A program made the translations under genes and the position numbers. The notes under the pieces were generated by a model, which had not been told where the DNA came from, did no database searches, and saw nothing but the letters and a program-made list of their open reading frames with translations. DNA of 64,000 bases from Aaosphaeria pasadenensis (taxonomy: Eukaryota > Ascomycota > Dothideomycetes > Pleosporales), in NCBI GenBank assembly GCA_022813625.1, contig JAKLMB010000002.1, positions 496,001 through 560,000 of the forward strand, given 5' to 3'. This document shows, piece by piece, positions 34,573-46,467 of this stretch; the first letter of the stretch is position 1, and the number at the start of each line of letters is the position of its first letter.

Positions 34573-35284
34573 GAGTGATTATGTCAGGTAGGGCGGCGAC
34601 GACGAGGTGGCTGAGTTGAGGGAGGGTGGGAAGCATGGTGGATGATGGGATGGTGGTTGTGGTGGTGGTTGTGGTGGTGGTTGTGGTGGAAGTGAAGGTG
34701 ACGAATTTCGGCGCAGGCTGGGTGCGCGGGTTTGAAACCATAACGCGCTTATTAAGTCTTTTCTTCTTGCAAATAAAAATTGCTTTCAAATCACTAGTAT
34801 TTTAATGCAGTTCGCTGTCTTTACATGCACAGGTGGCAGAGGAACTGTTCAGTGTTGTTGAGTCGAGAAAAAGCAGTCGTCGTCACACAATCGAAGAAGC
34901 AGATATGTTCTGAGCAAAATTCTGCTGATGTTCCAAAGAAGTCAAATGATTGAGAAAATGTATTCATTTTCGCCTTCTGGCAGCATGCTAGGCTTATTAA
35001 TCGCATCGTACATAAAAAAGAACCTATGGGTATCATCCAGAGACTCTAAAAGCCCGTTATGCATGAAAATCCAGACCGAGAGACTATTCCATACGTACTG
35101 CCAAACCATACTGGGTATAAAGGGGGCTTGCAAAAATACACAAACAACCTCGAAAGAAAGGTAGTAAGAGAGATTGACAAGAATCAAGGAATCCTCACCA
35201 GTTTTGAAGGCCGTAGCAAAAGGAAACCAAGACATTCACTGTGCATAATGTCTGTCTTGATTCGGTGCAACGTTGTGTCCTTGT

Positions 35285-36295
35285 TCAGTTCCCATTCGAA
35301 GCCGACGTAATGGGCGTATAGATGTGGTTGATCGTACGCAGCATGTGGAGCTCCTCTTGGTATCGCTGATATCCTAAGTCCAGCTCTGCGCGAGATATCA
35401 CCAATTCCCGGCGCTCAAGGTGTTCATGGCCTGTCAACCAATAAAAGAACCGTTGCGGTACTCCCAGCTCTAGGCCAACACGGCGAATCTCAGCGGTTTT
35501 GGCGAGTACAGGACGCTTATCGCCCCTGGGCCAGTCCATACTGCCCCACCCAATGATACCGGCCGCCCAGAATACAGTGACTGTTACGAGTCCGGGGAGG
35601 TCGTCGGGCTTAGAGGGTGGATTCAGCAATTTCGGGATGCACTCCCACATCGATATCGAGACTGCTCCTCGAGCTCCTTTCGCAATTCGCGGGGCCTTGA
35701 GAATCAGGCCTCGTGTGGGACCGGTCATATACGGATCCTCCTTAGCTACGAAAGGCGGCTCCATGACGTGCAGAGGTCCAACCGGCTGGATTGGGGGCAG
35801 CTGATATGGTGAAGTCGTTGCCGGTGGGTTGTACGGCGCCAGGGTGAAATTCAAATCGTATTTCTCTGGAATTCGGGCCTCTGTAGATGGGAAGGCAGCG
35901 GGGGCGTTTAGCAACGCTGGTGCCGCTCTTAGGGTAGGAGGTGTACCGGCAGGGGGCTGCTGGGCGTTGTTATTCCTGTTGATAGTAGCTACACGCTGAC
36001 GCTCGCGCATTTCTGCATATGCTCGCCGGCGGATCTCGGTGAGTAGGCTCTGGACTGTACGTGGGTGGGGGTTCCTGGTCTGGTCGAGATTAGGTGCGCC
36101 ATGAGGGTGGTACAGATGGCTACCTGGGGCATTGTTTGCTGGGGAGTTGTTTCCATGGGAGGGTTGAGCGCTCATTGATGAGAACGATCCTGCGTTGCCG
36201 CTGTTCTCGCCATGCTCGGGCATGGGCTGCGAGTGGTGGGCCTCTCGGTTGTTGGCGTAAGGCGAGATGTAAGGCGGATTGGGTCGCCCGCTCAT
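35285..36295 (-). CDS. hypothetical protein, Pro/Asn-rich N-terminus
   Basis: A single exon of 336 residues from the ATG at 36295 (MSGRPNPPYISPY). An in-frame ATG at 36493 would add 66 residues of unlike composition and is not favoured. Residues 1-180 are disordered and rich in Pro, Asn, Ala and Ser, with one charged helix-like stretch (LLTEIRRRAYAEMRERQR). Residues 230-336 look folded (ARGAVSISMWECIPKLL, GLVTVTVFWAAGIIGWGSMDW, VPQRFFYWLTGHEHLERREL). I do not recognise the domain. The PPFVAKEDPYMTGPTRGLIL segment is also well ordered. Composition and frame length support a real gene, probably restricted to related fungi. Confidence 0.6.
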   Translation of the reverse strand: MSGRPNPPYISPYANNREAHHSQPMPEHGENSGNAGSFSSMSAQPSHGNNSPANNAPGSHLYHPHGAPNLDQTRNPHPRTVQSLLTEIRRRAYAEMRERQRVATINRNNNAQQPPAGTPPTLRAAPALLNAPAAFPSTEARIPEKYDLNFTLAPYNPPATTSPYQLPPIQPVGPLHVMEPPFVAKEDPYMTGPTRGLILKAPRIAKGARGAVSISMWECIPKLLNPPSKPDDLPGLVTVTVFWAAGIIGWGSMDWPRGDKRPVLAKTAEIRRVGLELGVPQRFFYWLTGHEHLERRELVISRAELDLGYQRYQEELHMLRTINHIYTPITSASNGN

Positions 36296-38875
36296 TGTAG
36301 TAGTCGAAAACCGTTGGATAATTGATGATTTTCTTCTACTTAGTCGAAACTGAGTGTAAAGGTTGTGGTCAGGATTCGGAGTAGAGCAGAGTTGAATGTT
36401 GCTGAAGGTTAGGTTTAGAAGAGGCCGGCAGCGGGAGAAGTAATTTTTGCCCAAGTTAAGTAGGTGAAAACGCCATCCAACAGGCACAATCACCTCTACT
36501 CTTAAGCCAATCAGAAAACTAGATATGTGGGGAAGCGGATGATTGCCTAGCCAGTCACTGCTTGTTATCCTCGAGCATGCAGAAGTGAAGGAGATCAGAG
36601 ACAGAAGTGAAGTAGCGAATCAGAGGACTGAGCAAGTACAGGAGAAAACCCCTGCTTATGAAGTAAAGTAGAAAAGAAGTAAATAATGTTTTTTCGGTCG
36701 GAAGGTTCAAGGAGTAAAGCAGATAGTCTTCAAATGTGAACAATGTTTTGGGTCAACATTGAATACATTCAACTTTTTGATAGCAGGCCCCAAGCTACCC
36801 AGATGCTTATACAAAAGGTAGGCAATAATGTGCTGTGTACGATATAGCCCAACATCTAAGATAGATCATGAATTGGAGACTAAAATGAGGCCTTTCTGCA
36901 ACCCCCCGTAGAGTTGAAAATGTTGGAGATATACGCACTGCCCTAGACTGCTACTTCAGATTATGATTCACTAAATAACAACCTCTTTCGTTATTGAACA
37001 ATGCTTGATAACGTGGTTCAATGTTGGATGGCCAATACTCATATGCATGTACCTTCAATCAGATTGGCTTCAGCCTTCACAGCGTTGCATAATTACATAC
37101 ATATGTAGAACTGATTTACGCAAGTAGAGAAAAAAAGATTTCCGGCAACAATATAAGGACATCTTGTTATTGTATATATACCTAAGGAAGCTTTAGAAAA
37201 TAAAGTAGGATTATTTTGTGCTGTAAAGAATTGGGTTCTTACGTGAATGAGTTCAATATGTTGTAAGATGCAACTGTGATTATCCGAAAAAGAGAAAGTG
37301 TAAACCATCATGACATTGCACTGAAAGAATGCTCCTTTAACAGGAATTCCGAGAGCAACATAGGAATGAATATTCTTGACAAGCACATATTTGATTTTTC
37401 CAGCTATTGATCGTACAGTAGACAATATTATTTCCTCGTATCTGAACGTGTGTTTAAGGATCTGAAGTCAGCAGTAAGTAGATCGGCAGCTTACGTATGG
37501 CTGTCCCAAAAACAAGCGAACGCATTCTCGCCCCGGTCCGCATGTAGTCGCAATGACTGATAACCTTATTCAGACATAGGGTCGATCAGGTTTGCAAACT
37601 GGTTGACTGGGCTGCACACTCTGGATGCATCTTCAATCGTAGGCCATTACCAGAGAATGGCACATATTCAACCTTGTGCTGGCTCTTTATGCGCCACAGA
37701 CATAAAACAAGCAACGAGACCAGCCACCAAGACGGTGTTGTTTGATGGCAATTTCACACCTTAGTCGAAATCTTTCAAGTAGAGAGGCACGATTACGCAA
37801 ATCATTGTAATGGGCATGGTGGCTGAGCACAGTGTCAAGCTCTAAGCGTAGCGAAGCGCCGACCGTCCGTTCTTCGATGGGTCCTTCGACGGCGATCGCG
37901 AGAATTACCCAACATGTACTCGGTGCTAAACGAGCATCCTCGGCGGCTGGGCGCGTGCTGGGCACTTGAGGTTGACCGAGAACATCGAGGGAATTTGATG
38001 ATGTAGCGAGCTCGAATGATTCGTTTGGAACAGTCCGTGCCGGTCTTGGGTAAGGCAATCAAATTGAACGTTTTCGCAGAGATAACAATGGATATTGAGG
38101 GTTTTGTAGTCTACGGGAAATTAGTACGGAATACAATCATCTACATGCAAATCTTCATACTTTTGCTTGTAAATGTATGTACTGAATATGTACACAGTAC
38201 ATGGATAGTGTGGGTGGCCGTTGTGGGGTTGACCAACGTTGGTGGCATGTCAGTTGCCACTAAACAGCCCCCACCTGCGCCCCCTTTCATCCACCACGCG
38301 TTTCTACCTACCTACCATGTATGTTACAGGTACGGAGTATGTACCTCTACTATAGAAACCATACTATATAGTTACTTGTCTACGAATGCCTGCTTCGTAT
38401 CAGATACCGGAGAACCATGCCGTCTCTTCGTCTATCCCCCCTATCACCGTCATCGGTGCAACATTGGCTCTGCCCGCGGACACGGATTGATGTTGAGCCG
38501 ACCCAAAGGCCCCAAGCAAATGCGGCGCGGCATTCCCAAGTCTAAGACGACACTTCCTTCTCGGCATGGTAATCGACTGACGATGCGATACGATGGTGTG
38601 TGGGTGCCTTTTCCCGCCTTACGTTCCTTCAATTCTTTGCCTTCGTTCTCTCCTTCCCTCTTAATTCATTCATCCTTCTTTCTTCGTCGCATTCGCTGAG
38701 ATACCCTTTTGCCAAACATCCCAACCTCGTTTAGAGACATGTCGCTGTCTTCCGTCCCGTGAACGACATTAGAACTACGCGCCTCGAGGCTTTACACCAT
38801 CGTGCCTCGGCCCTTTGAGGCGCCCCACCGCCCGGAACCTGCGAGAGCACTGCGACCGGAGGTTGAACCGCAACA
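36296..38875. other. 2.6-kb intergenic region upstream of ABCA gene
   Basis: The section 36500-37450 is A/T-rich and has no coding signature. From about 38590 the plus strand becomes pyrimidine-rich (CCTTCAATTCTTTGCCTTCGTTCTC type), probably the ABCA core promoter and leader. No RNA gene or mobile element is recognised. Confidence 0.45.
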
Positions 38876-41800
38876 ATGGCTTTCCTTCGACATACCTGGA
38901 CACTTACGAAGAAGAACCTGAAGGTTGTCTTCCTCCGAGCATGGTTCTTTACGAGTGTTCGTGCCTTCTGGGCACCAATCATTTTTGTAGGCGATGCATG
39001 GTCTACCTATAATAGGACTGCAATTGCTAATACCGTTAGATGTTCTTTATTACTTACGCAAAGAATTTCTTCGTACCTCCGTCTGAATATGGTATTGGTA
39101 GACCTGTTCCCATTCGAAGCTTTACCGACGCCCTCAACGACGCCCAAGGAAATCGCGACACTGTTGTATTCATAAACAATGGACACACCGGAGGTGACAT
39201 CGAGCAGGTCATCAACAATCTGGCGGATACGGTACGAGGTGCTGGGAAGATAGCACAAGTTGCGGAACAGGACTCGGATCTTCTTACAATTTGCGAAAGC
39301 TCTCTTCGTGGCGCAAGTACCTGCTTCGGAGCTATCAATTTTCATTCGTCGCCTTCTGAGGGAGAGGGCCAGGGTTGGAATTACACATTGCGTGCCGATG
39401 GCTCACTTGGAGATCGTATTTTCGTGGATAGGACAAACAACGACGTCGAGATTTATGTCTTGCCACTTCAGAAGGCCGTAGACTCGGCTATCGCATCCCT
39501 CAATGGATCCAACCAGATCGAAACCATCGACGAATACCCTTTTACCGAGCGGACTCCGGAAGAGCTGGCCGAGAGGATACGAACTCTGTACATGGGAGCG
39601 CTGATTGATATTATGGCAGTCGCAATCTACATTGGTGTCTGTGGTGTAACATATCAATTGACTGGACAGATGGCTCTGGAGCGAGAACAGGGTGTCTCTC
39701 AGCTTGTGGAAGCCATGACTCCCGCAAAGAAGACCTGGTTCATCCAAGCTGCTCGTCTGCTTTCAAACCACCTAGCTTTTTCCATAATCTACTTGCCTGG
39801 GTGGATCATTATGGCTATCATTATTCGTCAGCTCGCATTCGTCACGACAAGTGTTGGGATACTCATTATATTCCATGTTCTCGCTGGTCTTGCCCTTACA
39901 AGTTTCTCGATTCTCGGTGCTAGTTTGTTCCGCAAGGCACAACTCTCCGGTATCACCATCGTCATCGTTGGAATCATTCTTGCCATCATCTGTCAACTTG
40001 CTGGACCGTTCAACACTGCCGCGGTAGCTGTTCTCAGCCTGCTGTTCCCGCCGATCAACTACGTATTTTTCATCATCTACGTTGCACGATTCGAGCGCGA
40101 GCTCCAGCCGACTAACTTAGCCAAGGGCGCTCCTGACTACAAAGACCATACATGGACTCTTCCGGGAATTGCTTTCTGGATATTCCTGATTATTCAGACA
40201 ATCGCATTCCCGGTACTCGGCGCGATTATAGAAAGATCGCTATATGGAACGATCTCCAAGGAGCGCAAAACCAGCACTTCTTCCCCGGACCACTCTATTA
40301 TCCTAAGAAACTTCTCAAAGCACTGGACGCCAAGCTGGTTCCGGGCTAATGTACTATCGAAATTCGGCATCAAGCCACCAGAGACCGTCATAGCTGTCAA
40401 TGACTTCAGCATCAAGGCACGCAGAGGACAAATCATGGTTCTGCTCGGAGCCAACGGCAGCGGAAAATCTACTACTTTGGACGCCATTTCAGGTCTCAAT
40501 ACCATAACAAATGGATCGATTGAAATCGATGGTACTGGTGGTCTTGGACTTTGCCCACAGAAAAATGTCATGTGGGATGAGCTCACCGTACTCGAACATG
40601 TTCAAATCTTCAATCGGTTGAAGTCTGCAAGCAAGGGTGAATCGAAAGAGACGCTGATCAAGCTCATCCGTGCGTGCGATCTGGGACATAAAATCAACGC
40701 CCAATCCAAAACTCTATCCGGCGGACAAAAGCGAAAATTGCAGCTTGCCATGATGTTTACTGGTGGCAGTCGAGTGTGCTGCGTTGATGAGGTTTCTTCA
40801 GGCCTTGACCCGCTCTCTCGCAGGAAGATTTGGGAAATTCTCTTGTCTGAACGTGGCGACCGAACGTTCTTATTGACTACACATTTCTTGGATGAAGCCG
40901 ATGTGCTAGCTGACTATATTGCCATTCTTTCTCGGGGTAACCTGAAGACGAAGGGTACGTCTGTCCAGCTCAAACATGAAGTTGGAGCTGGTTATCATGT
41001 AACGATCCCGAAGACCGTGGAAATTGTACCTCCCGGAGGCGGTGTTCGGAAACCTCCACCAGCTGATGGCAAGACTATGTATTGGTTCCCGGATGGTATG
41101 GAAGCGACCAAGTACATCACCCAACTTCGCGAAGGCGGCATCAAAGACTATGATTTCATTGGACCAACTCTCGAAGACGTCTTCCTTGCCCTGGCAGAGG
41201 AGGTGAAGGAGAACAAGCTTGACCAGGAAATGGGTTCGACTGCTATCGAGGCTCATTCAAAAGATGCTGAAGCCAATGGATCGTCAGAACAAGTCTCGGA
41301 TCTGGACAAAGGTGTCAACATGTCTAAGGGCAAAGGTACATCGATGGTACAGCAGACCTGGATCCTGATGTTGAAACGTTTTACCATCGTTCGTCGCAAC
41401 ATGCTTCCGTATGTTTGTGCGTTCTTCCTGCCAGTCATCACTGCTGGGCTCGTCACACTCTTCTTGAAGGACTACAAGGCTGTGGGATGTGATCCAGCTG
41501 CTCAGGCAAATGACCCTGAAGTTTTCTCACTGGCCTCTGTTGATCGTTCCATCCTCATTCCTGTAGGACCGGGTGGTCTCGTTGATACCGACTACATTGC
41601 ACAACGCGCTGGGATCGATACCTCCTCCTTCCACATTGTTAACACTTTCGATGATTTCAACAATTTCGTCGCAACAAGATTCCGCAACATCACTCCTGGT
41701 GGTTTCTTTCTCCGAGAGAATGGCCCTCCAACGATGGCTTACGTCGCTAACGGCGGTGTAATCGGTGGTCTTGTAACTCTCAACGCACTCGACAACATCT

Positions 41801-43862
41801 TGTCGAACACTACCATTTCTACCCAGTATCAACAATTTGCCGTGCCATTTGCACCAGGTATTGGCGATACGATGCAGCTAGTCCTGTACTTTGGACTTGC
41901 TATGTGCGTGTATCCCGCTTTCTTTGCATTATACCCAACAGTCGAACGTTTGAGAAAAGTTCGTGCTTTGCATTACAGCAATGGTATTCGTGCTGCTCCT
42001 CTTTGGCTCGCATACCTGTCTTTTGACTTCTGTTTCATTGCGCTCATCAGCGCCATTACGACGGGTATCTTCGTAGGTGTAAGTAGTAGGCTCTCTCTTC
42101 TGCGTCGCAGTGTACTAAAACATCTTAGGCTTCAAGCGCATTCTACGCACCCGGATACATATTCGTCATCTTCTTCCTCTATGGATTGACGTCGACCCTC
42201 TTTTGTTATCTTATCTCCATCGTTGTTACTTCACAACTTGCAGCCTTTGCCTTTGCCGCCGGTGGTGCAACGTCTTTGTTTTTGATTTACTTCATCGGAT
42301 ATATGAGCATCTTGACTTACGCTCCCGCGTACAACATCGATAAATATCTTAGCATATTCAACTGGGCATACTCTACCATTGCCCCATCTGGAATTCTTCT
42401 CCGGACACTTCTCCTCTCACTGAACATGTTCGCCTTGCTTTGCAAGGACACCGAGGTTGCATCCTATCCTGGAGCACTGGATGTTTACGGTGGCCCTATC
42501 TTGTATCTCATTGTTCAAGGTATCATTCTTTTCATTACCTTGGTATGGTGGGATAGTGGCTACAAGCCCCCTTTCCTTGCTGGCAGCAAGTCAAAGGCCA
42601 AACATACGGAAGAAAACATCGATGGCCACGTTCCCGCAGTCGCCGCGGAAATTCAACGAGCAGAGAATTGTGCAGACAGCTTACGCGTTCTGCATCTTCA
42701 AAAGACATTCGGCACCAATCACGCTGTCAACGACATTACCTTTGGTATCCCACAGGGACAAGTATTTGCTCTTTTGGGACCCAACGGCGCCGGAAAGAGC
42801 AGTACAATTTCCCTGATCAGAGGTGACATTCACCCTAATAGGAATGGAGGCGATGTTCAGATCGAGGGAATCAGTATTGTAGCGAAGCGAGCTGCTGCAA
42901 GAGGTCACCTTGGTGTTTGTCCTCAATTCGATGCGATGGACAGCATGACAGTTCGTGAACATTTAACCTTCTATGCGCGTGCTCGAGGTGTGGCTGATAT
43001 CGCTACCAACGTCGAAGCTGTGCTTGCTGCTACTGGCCTCAACCGCTTTTCGGACCGTCTTGCAAACAAGCTTTCTGGTGGTAACAAGCGAAAGCTTTCT
43101 CTCGGAATCGCATTGATGGGCAATCCTTCCGTCCTTCTTCTCGACGAACCCAGCTCCGGTATGGACGCGGCTGCAAAGAGAGTAATGTGGCGCACCCTTC
43201 TTGGTGTTGCTGCACCTGGCCGAGCCCTATTGATTACCACTCACTCTATGGAAGAGGCAGACAAGCTTGCGACTCGTGTAGGTATTATGAAGCGCAAGAT
43301 GTTGGCTCTTGGTTCTGTCAATGAATTGGGCGAACAGTACGGCGACGCTTGGGTTGTCCAGCTCGTATTGAAGTCAGCGCCAGAGACGACCGAAGCCGAG
43401 ATGGAGAATGTCAAAGAATGGGTACGACACAACATACCTGGCGTCCAGCTCGACAAATGGGGATGCCGAGGTGGTGGTCACGGACAATTGCGCTTCAAGG
43501 TTCTTAAAGCTGCTACTGCTCCTGGAGCTTCTGAGACTGCACAAGCAGACGGACAGCTCAATGAGAAGTCCACAGCTGCAGATACAATCCAACAACTCCC
43601 TTCCAACACCACCGACAACAATGCTGTACAAAGAACACTTACAGGTCCGGATGGAATCGGCGGTATCCCAGGCCTTATCCAAATCCTCGAGTCCGTTCGC
43701 GAAGACCTCGGCCTCGAATACTACTCCGTCAGCCCCACGACCCTCGACGAGGTCTTCCTTCGAGTCGTCGGCGAGGAGGAAGAGGAAGAACCTAAAAAGA
43801 AGTCGCTGCTGAAGGGCAGATTTTCCGGGAAGGGATGCCTAGGCTTCTGCATACCAGGCTAA
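38876..43862 (+). CDS. ABCA-type full-size ABC transporter
   Basis: Three exons, 38876-38986, 39040-42078 and 42129-43862, with introns of 53 and 50 nt, give 1627 residues. The layout is TMD1-NBD1-TMD2-NBD2, as in ABCA (ABC1-like) transporters that move lipids or other amphiphiles. The short first exon (MAFLRHTWTLTKKNL) is typical of fungal members. An extracytoplasmic loop lies near residues 50-180. NBD1 has Walker A GANGSGKST (~507), signature LSGGQKRKLQL (~596) and Walker B VCCVDEVSSGLD (~616). NBD2 has GPNGAGKSS (~1267), LSGGNKRKLSL (~1365) and VLLLDEPSSGMD (~1385). Both sites look intact, although in NBD1 the residue after the Walker B glutamate is Val instead of Pro. The second intron restores ITTGIFVGASSAFYAPGYIF inside a TM segment. 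Substrate and membrane are unknown. Conserved length supports an active gene. Confidence 0.93.
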
Positions 43863-45139
43863 GACGGGAGGCCCTAGAAGCGCTGAACGGTTGTAGAGAA
43901 GGGGTAGCCTAGGAATTTTCTTTGTTGATACCTATTACTTACTGTACACATCCTTCCTCTTATATCATTTCTTGGGATTAGATTAGCATACCTGGGAGGG
44001 ACTTTTAGAGAAAAGACAACATTACTCAATCCTGTTACTCTTGCCTGTAGTTCCGTGATGTACCATGTACACTGCCAGTTGTAATTGCGCCATGGCCGAG
44101 CACCTTGCACTTCAAAGAAGACAAGGGTAAATGTACGTCCTCCCATGACCCAAGTTGTCTCTCTGTTTGGTAGCCGGAGCAGAATGCGCAAACCCAGTCT
44201 CACGAGCCTTCCCCGCTGTGTATGTATCCATGTATCCCTACTCCCTCCGAACCCCTACGTCCACCGATTTCGTGCTCTGTCGCTCGTTGGTTTCGAGGCG
44301 CTCTATCTGGGGCACCCTAACCCGTGTCATCGTCGCCGTCGCCGTGTCCGTTCGACCTCGATCTTCAACCCCCGGTGGAGAGAATGATATGTACCTGTAG
44401 TCAACACAGTGCGCCCTGTACCCGAACCTTTGAGTAGGCGAAACATCGGATTGGATGTAGGTTATCGGTATGCACACCGGTGGTGGCATGTCATGTAAGG
44501 ATGGATGGGTGAGGATGGGCTCACGTGATGATGGTGTGTGGCGGTGTTGTCAGTGGGGTGTTATTAGGTGGGGGTTGAAGCTGGGGATTTGGGAAGTCGG
44601 GAGAGGGGTGTGAGGGGAGATATGAGTGATGTAGTGAGGTGGAGGGTGTGGTTATGGGGTGTTGTAGGTAGGGTTGATGGGTGGGATGGTGGTTGCGACG
44701 CTGGTAGTCGAAGGGCGGCGGGCGGTTGGGGAGTTCGCCGGTAGTGTGTTCTGGATGGCTTCGTGAGTGAGGTAGAGGGCTGTTGAGGTTCTTGAGAGGT
44801 AAATATGAGAGCGCAACTGTATTGCGGAGCGTAGACATGGAGTCGAGGTTGAGGATCCTGGAAAGCGGCGAGGTTTCGCCAGTGAAGGTCTGGCTGGATC
44901 TCGTGAGGTAACTCACCCACGGCTGAGGGAAGATCAGAATATGCATACTGAGGGGATAGCTTCACTTAAAGACTTCAATTTTCAGTGTATTTGTGATCAA
45001 TACGATGGGCCTTGCTGTCAATACGCGGCACTGACTGACTGGTTGTAGGCGACGAAGCTTGTCGCTGGGTGACGCGAAACAGTGACAACATACATCACGA
45101 ACGAAACACAGAGGCCCACAAAGACAATCACAACTTCAT

Positions 45140-45452
45140 TTCTTCTTCTTCAAGTGTCCAGGCAAGCTAGACATCTCAACGAAAAAGGTGGTCATGGGTT
45201 GAACCCATTGGTTGCCAGCAAAAATTGTACCGGGTGGCGAAGCCGTCAGGTTCAAGCCCAGAAGGCGATCCTTCCGGCCTGTGCAGCGGATTTATGAGCT
45301 CGCTGCACAACGGTAGTGTAGGGGACTGCATTGCAGTACGCTACACAGTGGTAAAGAAGAAGAAAAGAAGAAGTGGAAGAGCGAGCAGCGGAGGGGCGTT
45401 TATATACCCTCCTACGGCGCAGGGTCCGTGCGCCCAGACGTCGCGAGATCAC
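45140..45452 (+). repeat. dispersed hairpin repeat, copy B (most complete)
   Basis: Modules in order: TTCTTCTTCAAG...CAGGCAAGCT; CTCAACGAAAAA; palindrome ATGGGTTGAACCCAT (45194-45208); GCCAGCAAAAATTGTACCGGGTGG; hairpin GTGCAGCG/CGCTGCAC (45281-45288 with 45301-45308, 12-nt loop); nested hairpin GTGTAG...CTACAC (45316-45346) enclosing ACTGC-ATT-GCAGT; a GAAGAAGAAAAGAAG purine tract; TTTATATA (45399-45406); and a GC-rich end near 45452. The reverse strand of the first palindrome contains GGTTCAACCC, which fits the RNA polymerase III B-box consensus. No coding capacity, no terminal inverted repeats and no poly(A) tail seen. Confidence 0.75.
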
Positions 45453-45539
45453 AACAACAATGGTCGGGGGGTAGTGCAGAACGGATAGGATCGGAGTGTT
45501 TCTCTCTTCTCTGAGTGTTCGGCCAAAGCCGGATAGATT

Positions 45540-45700
45540 GACGTGGAAAGTCATGGATTGAACTCCATGGTTCCAAGCAAAGATTGTAACGGAGGTTGTC
45601 AGCGAAGTCACGAATCTGTTAACAAAGGGCTCCTGCTCCGAATCTGTGAGCTCGTGTTGCTCCAACAATCCAGATACTACACTGACGACGAGGGAGGACG
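45540..45700 (+). repeat. dispersed hairpin repeat, copy C (degraded)
   Basis: Contains ATGGATTGAACTCCAT (45553-45568) and CCAAGCAAAGATTGTAACGGAGG, then GAATCTGTGAGCTCG, which aligns with the hairpin loop of copy B. The purine tract and TATA-like end are missing. Confidence 0.6.
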
Positions 45701-45789
45701 GACTGTGAGGCGAAAGCAGAAGAGGCAAAGGTGGTGGCAGAGGACTTTACATGGCATCCAGGACATCACGAGCTCACAAACAGGGAGAA

Positions 45790-46056
45790 CAGCTTCTTCC
45801 TCAAGTACTAGGCAAGCTGAGTAACTCAATGAAAAAGATCATGGGTTAAACCCATTGATTGCAAGCAAAAATTGTGCTGGTGGTACTGGCAAGGCACCAA
45901 AGTCTTGTGATGGAACAAACCTGGTGTAGTGGATTCAGGAGCTCACTACACCCCAGCAAGTAGGAGCACGTTGGCTAACATGAAGTGGAAGAAGCAGTGG
46001 CGGAGGCGACTCTATATACCCCCATGGCGGCTGTGGACCGTGCACTCTGATCCAGA
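45790..46056 (+). repeat. dispersed hairpin repeat, copy D (near complete)
   Basis: CTTCTTCCTCAAG...TAGGCAAGCT, ACTCAATGAAAAA, ATGGGTTAAACCCAT (45841-45855), GCAAGCAAAAATTGTGCTGGTGG, and hairpin GTGTAGTG/CACTACAC (45924-45931 with 45944-45951) whose arms differ from copy B at two paired positions while pairing is kept. Then comes a GAAGTGGAAGAAG purine stretch, CTCTATATACC (46010-46020), and a GTGGACCGTGCAC end. Same orientation as B and C. Confidence 0.75.
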
Positions 46057-46370
46057 TCAGGATTGACAGAGATCGAATGGAGCTGTAGCATGGGTCTGGC
46101 TACCTTTACCTGTCGTCCTGATCGTCATCAATGGAACAGAATGGTTTCCTAAAGCAGTATGGTTTCATAATGCGATCTGGTAGTCTTGGCAATGCCCGCC
46201 CAGGTACATCTACCTTCTCTTCAACTTACCACCTTCTCTCCCCAATCCCCCAACAAGCTGGCTGTTCGTATTTTTTCTAGCTTACCTGGATTAATTGAGG
46301 TAGATTTGATCACCATTCTGCATTGCACAAAGCAGTTTGGTCGGTCATTTCTTGAGCGGGGGTGAAACGG

Positions 46371-46467
46371 CGCTCACCAGGACAATTTTTGTTTTCAACC
46401 TTTGGGTTCAACCCAACTTTTTTTCATTGAGATATTCAGCTTGTCTGGATGCTTGAGGAAGAAACGC
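46371..46467 (-). repeat. dispersed hairpin repeat, copy E (left module only, inverted)
   Basis: The reverse complement reads TTCTTCCTCAAGCATCC, ACAAGCTGA, TCTCAATGAAAAAAAG, TTGGGTTGAACCCAA, AACAAAAATTGTCCTGGTG, so it is the left module of the family in opposite orientation. The palindrome ends carry T:A instead of A:T, a paired change. Confidence 0.7.

Larger units (their letters stand above)
33397..35284. other. intergenic, with minisatellite and a dispersed-repeat copy
   Basis: A 23-bp x3 array and copy A of the dispersed hairpin repeat (both listed) lie here. A minus-strand 111-codon frame at 34454-34789 with a poly-Thr run falls inside the repeat and its flank, and I do not accept it. 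A short GGTTGTGGTG-type simple repeat lies near 34650-34690. Confidence 0.5.

Noticed and set aside
34454..34789. Small minus-strand protein with a poly-Thr run
   Set aside because: It lies across the dispersed repeat copy A and a simple GGTTGTGGTG repeat, which explains the open frame.
42079..42189. Premature end of the ABC transporter at 42189
   Set aside because: A 50-nt GTAAGT...TTAG intron restores the transmembrane segment and leads into the second half, so the gene is whole.
45194..45208. Complete tRNA gene around the GGTTCAACCC word
   Set aside because: No acceptor stem, anticodon arm or clear A-box at the right distance could be drawn; only B-box similarity remains.
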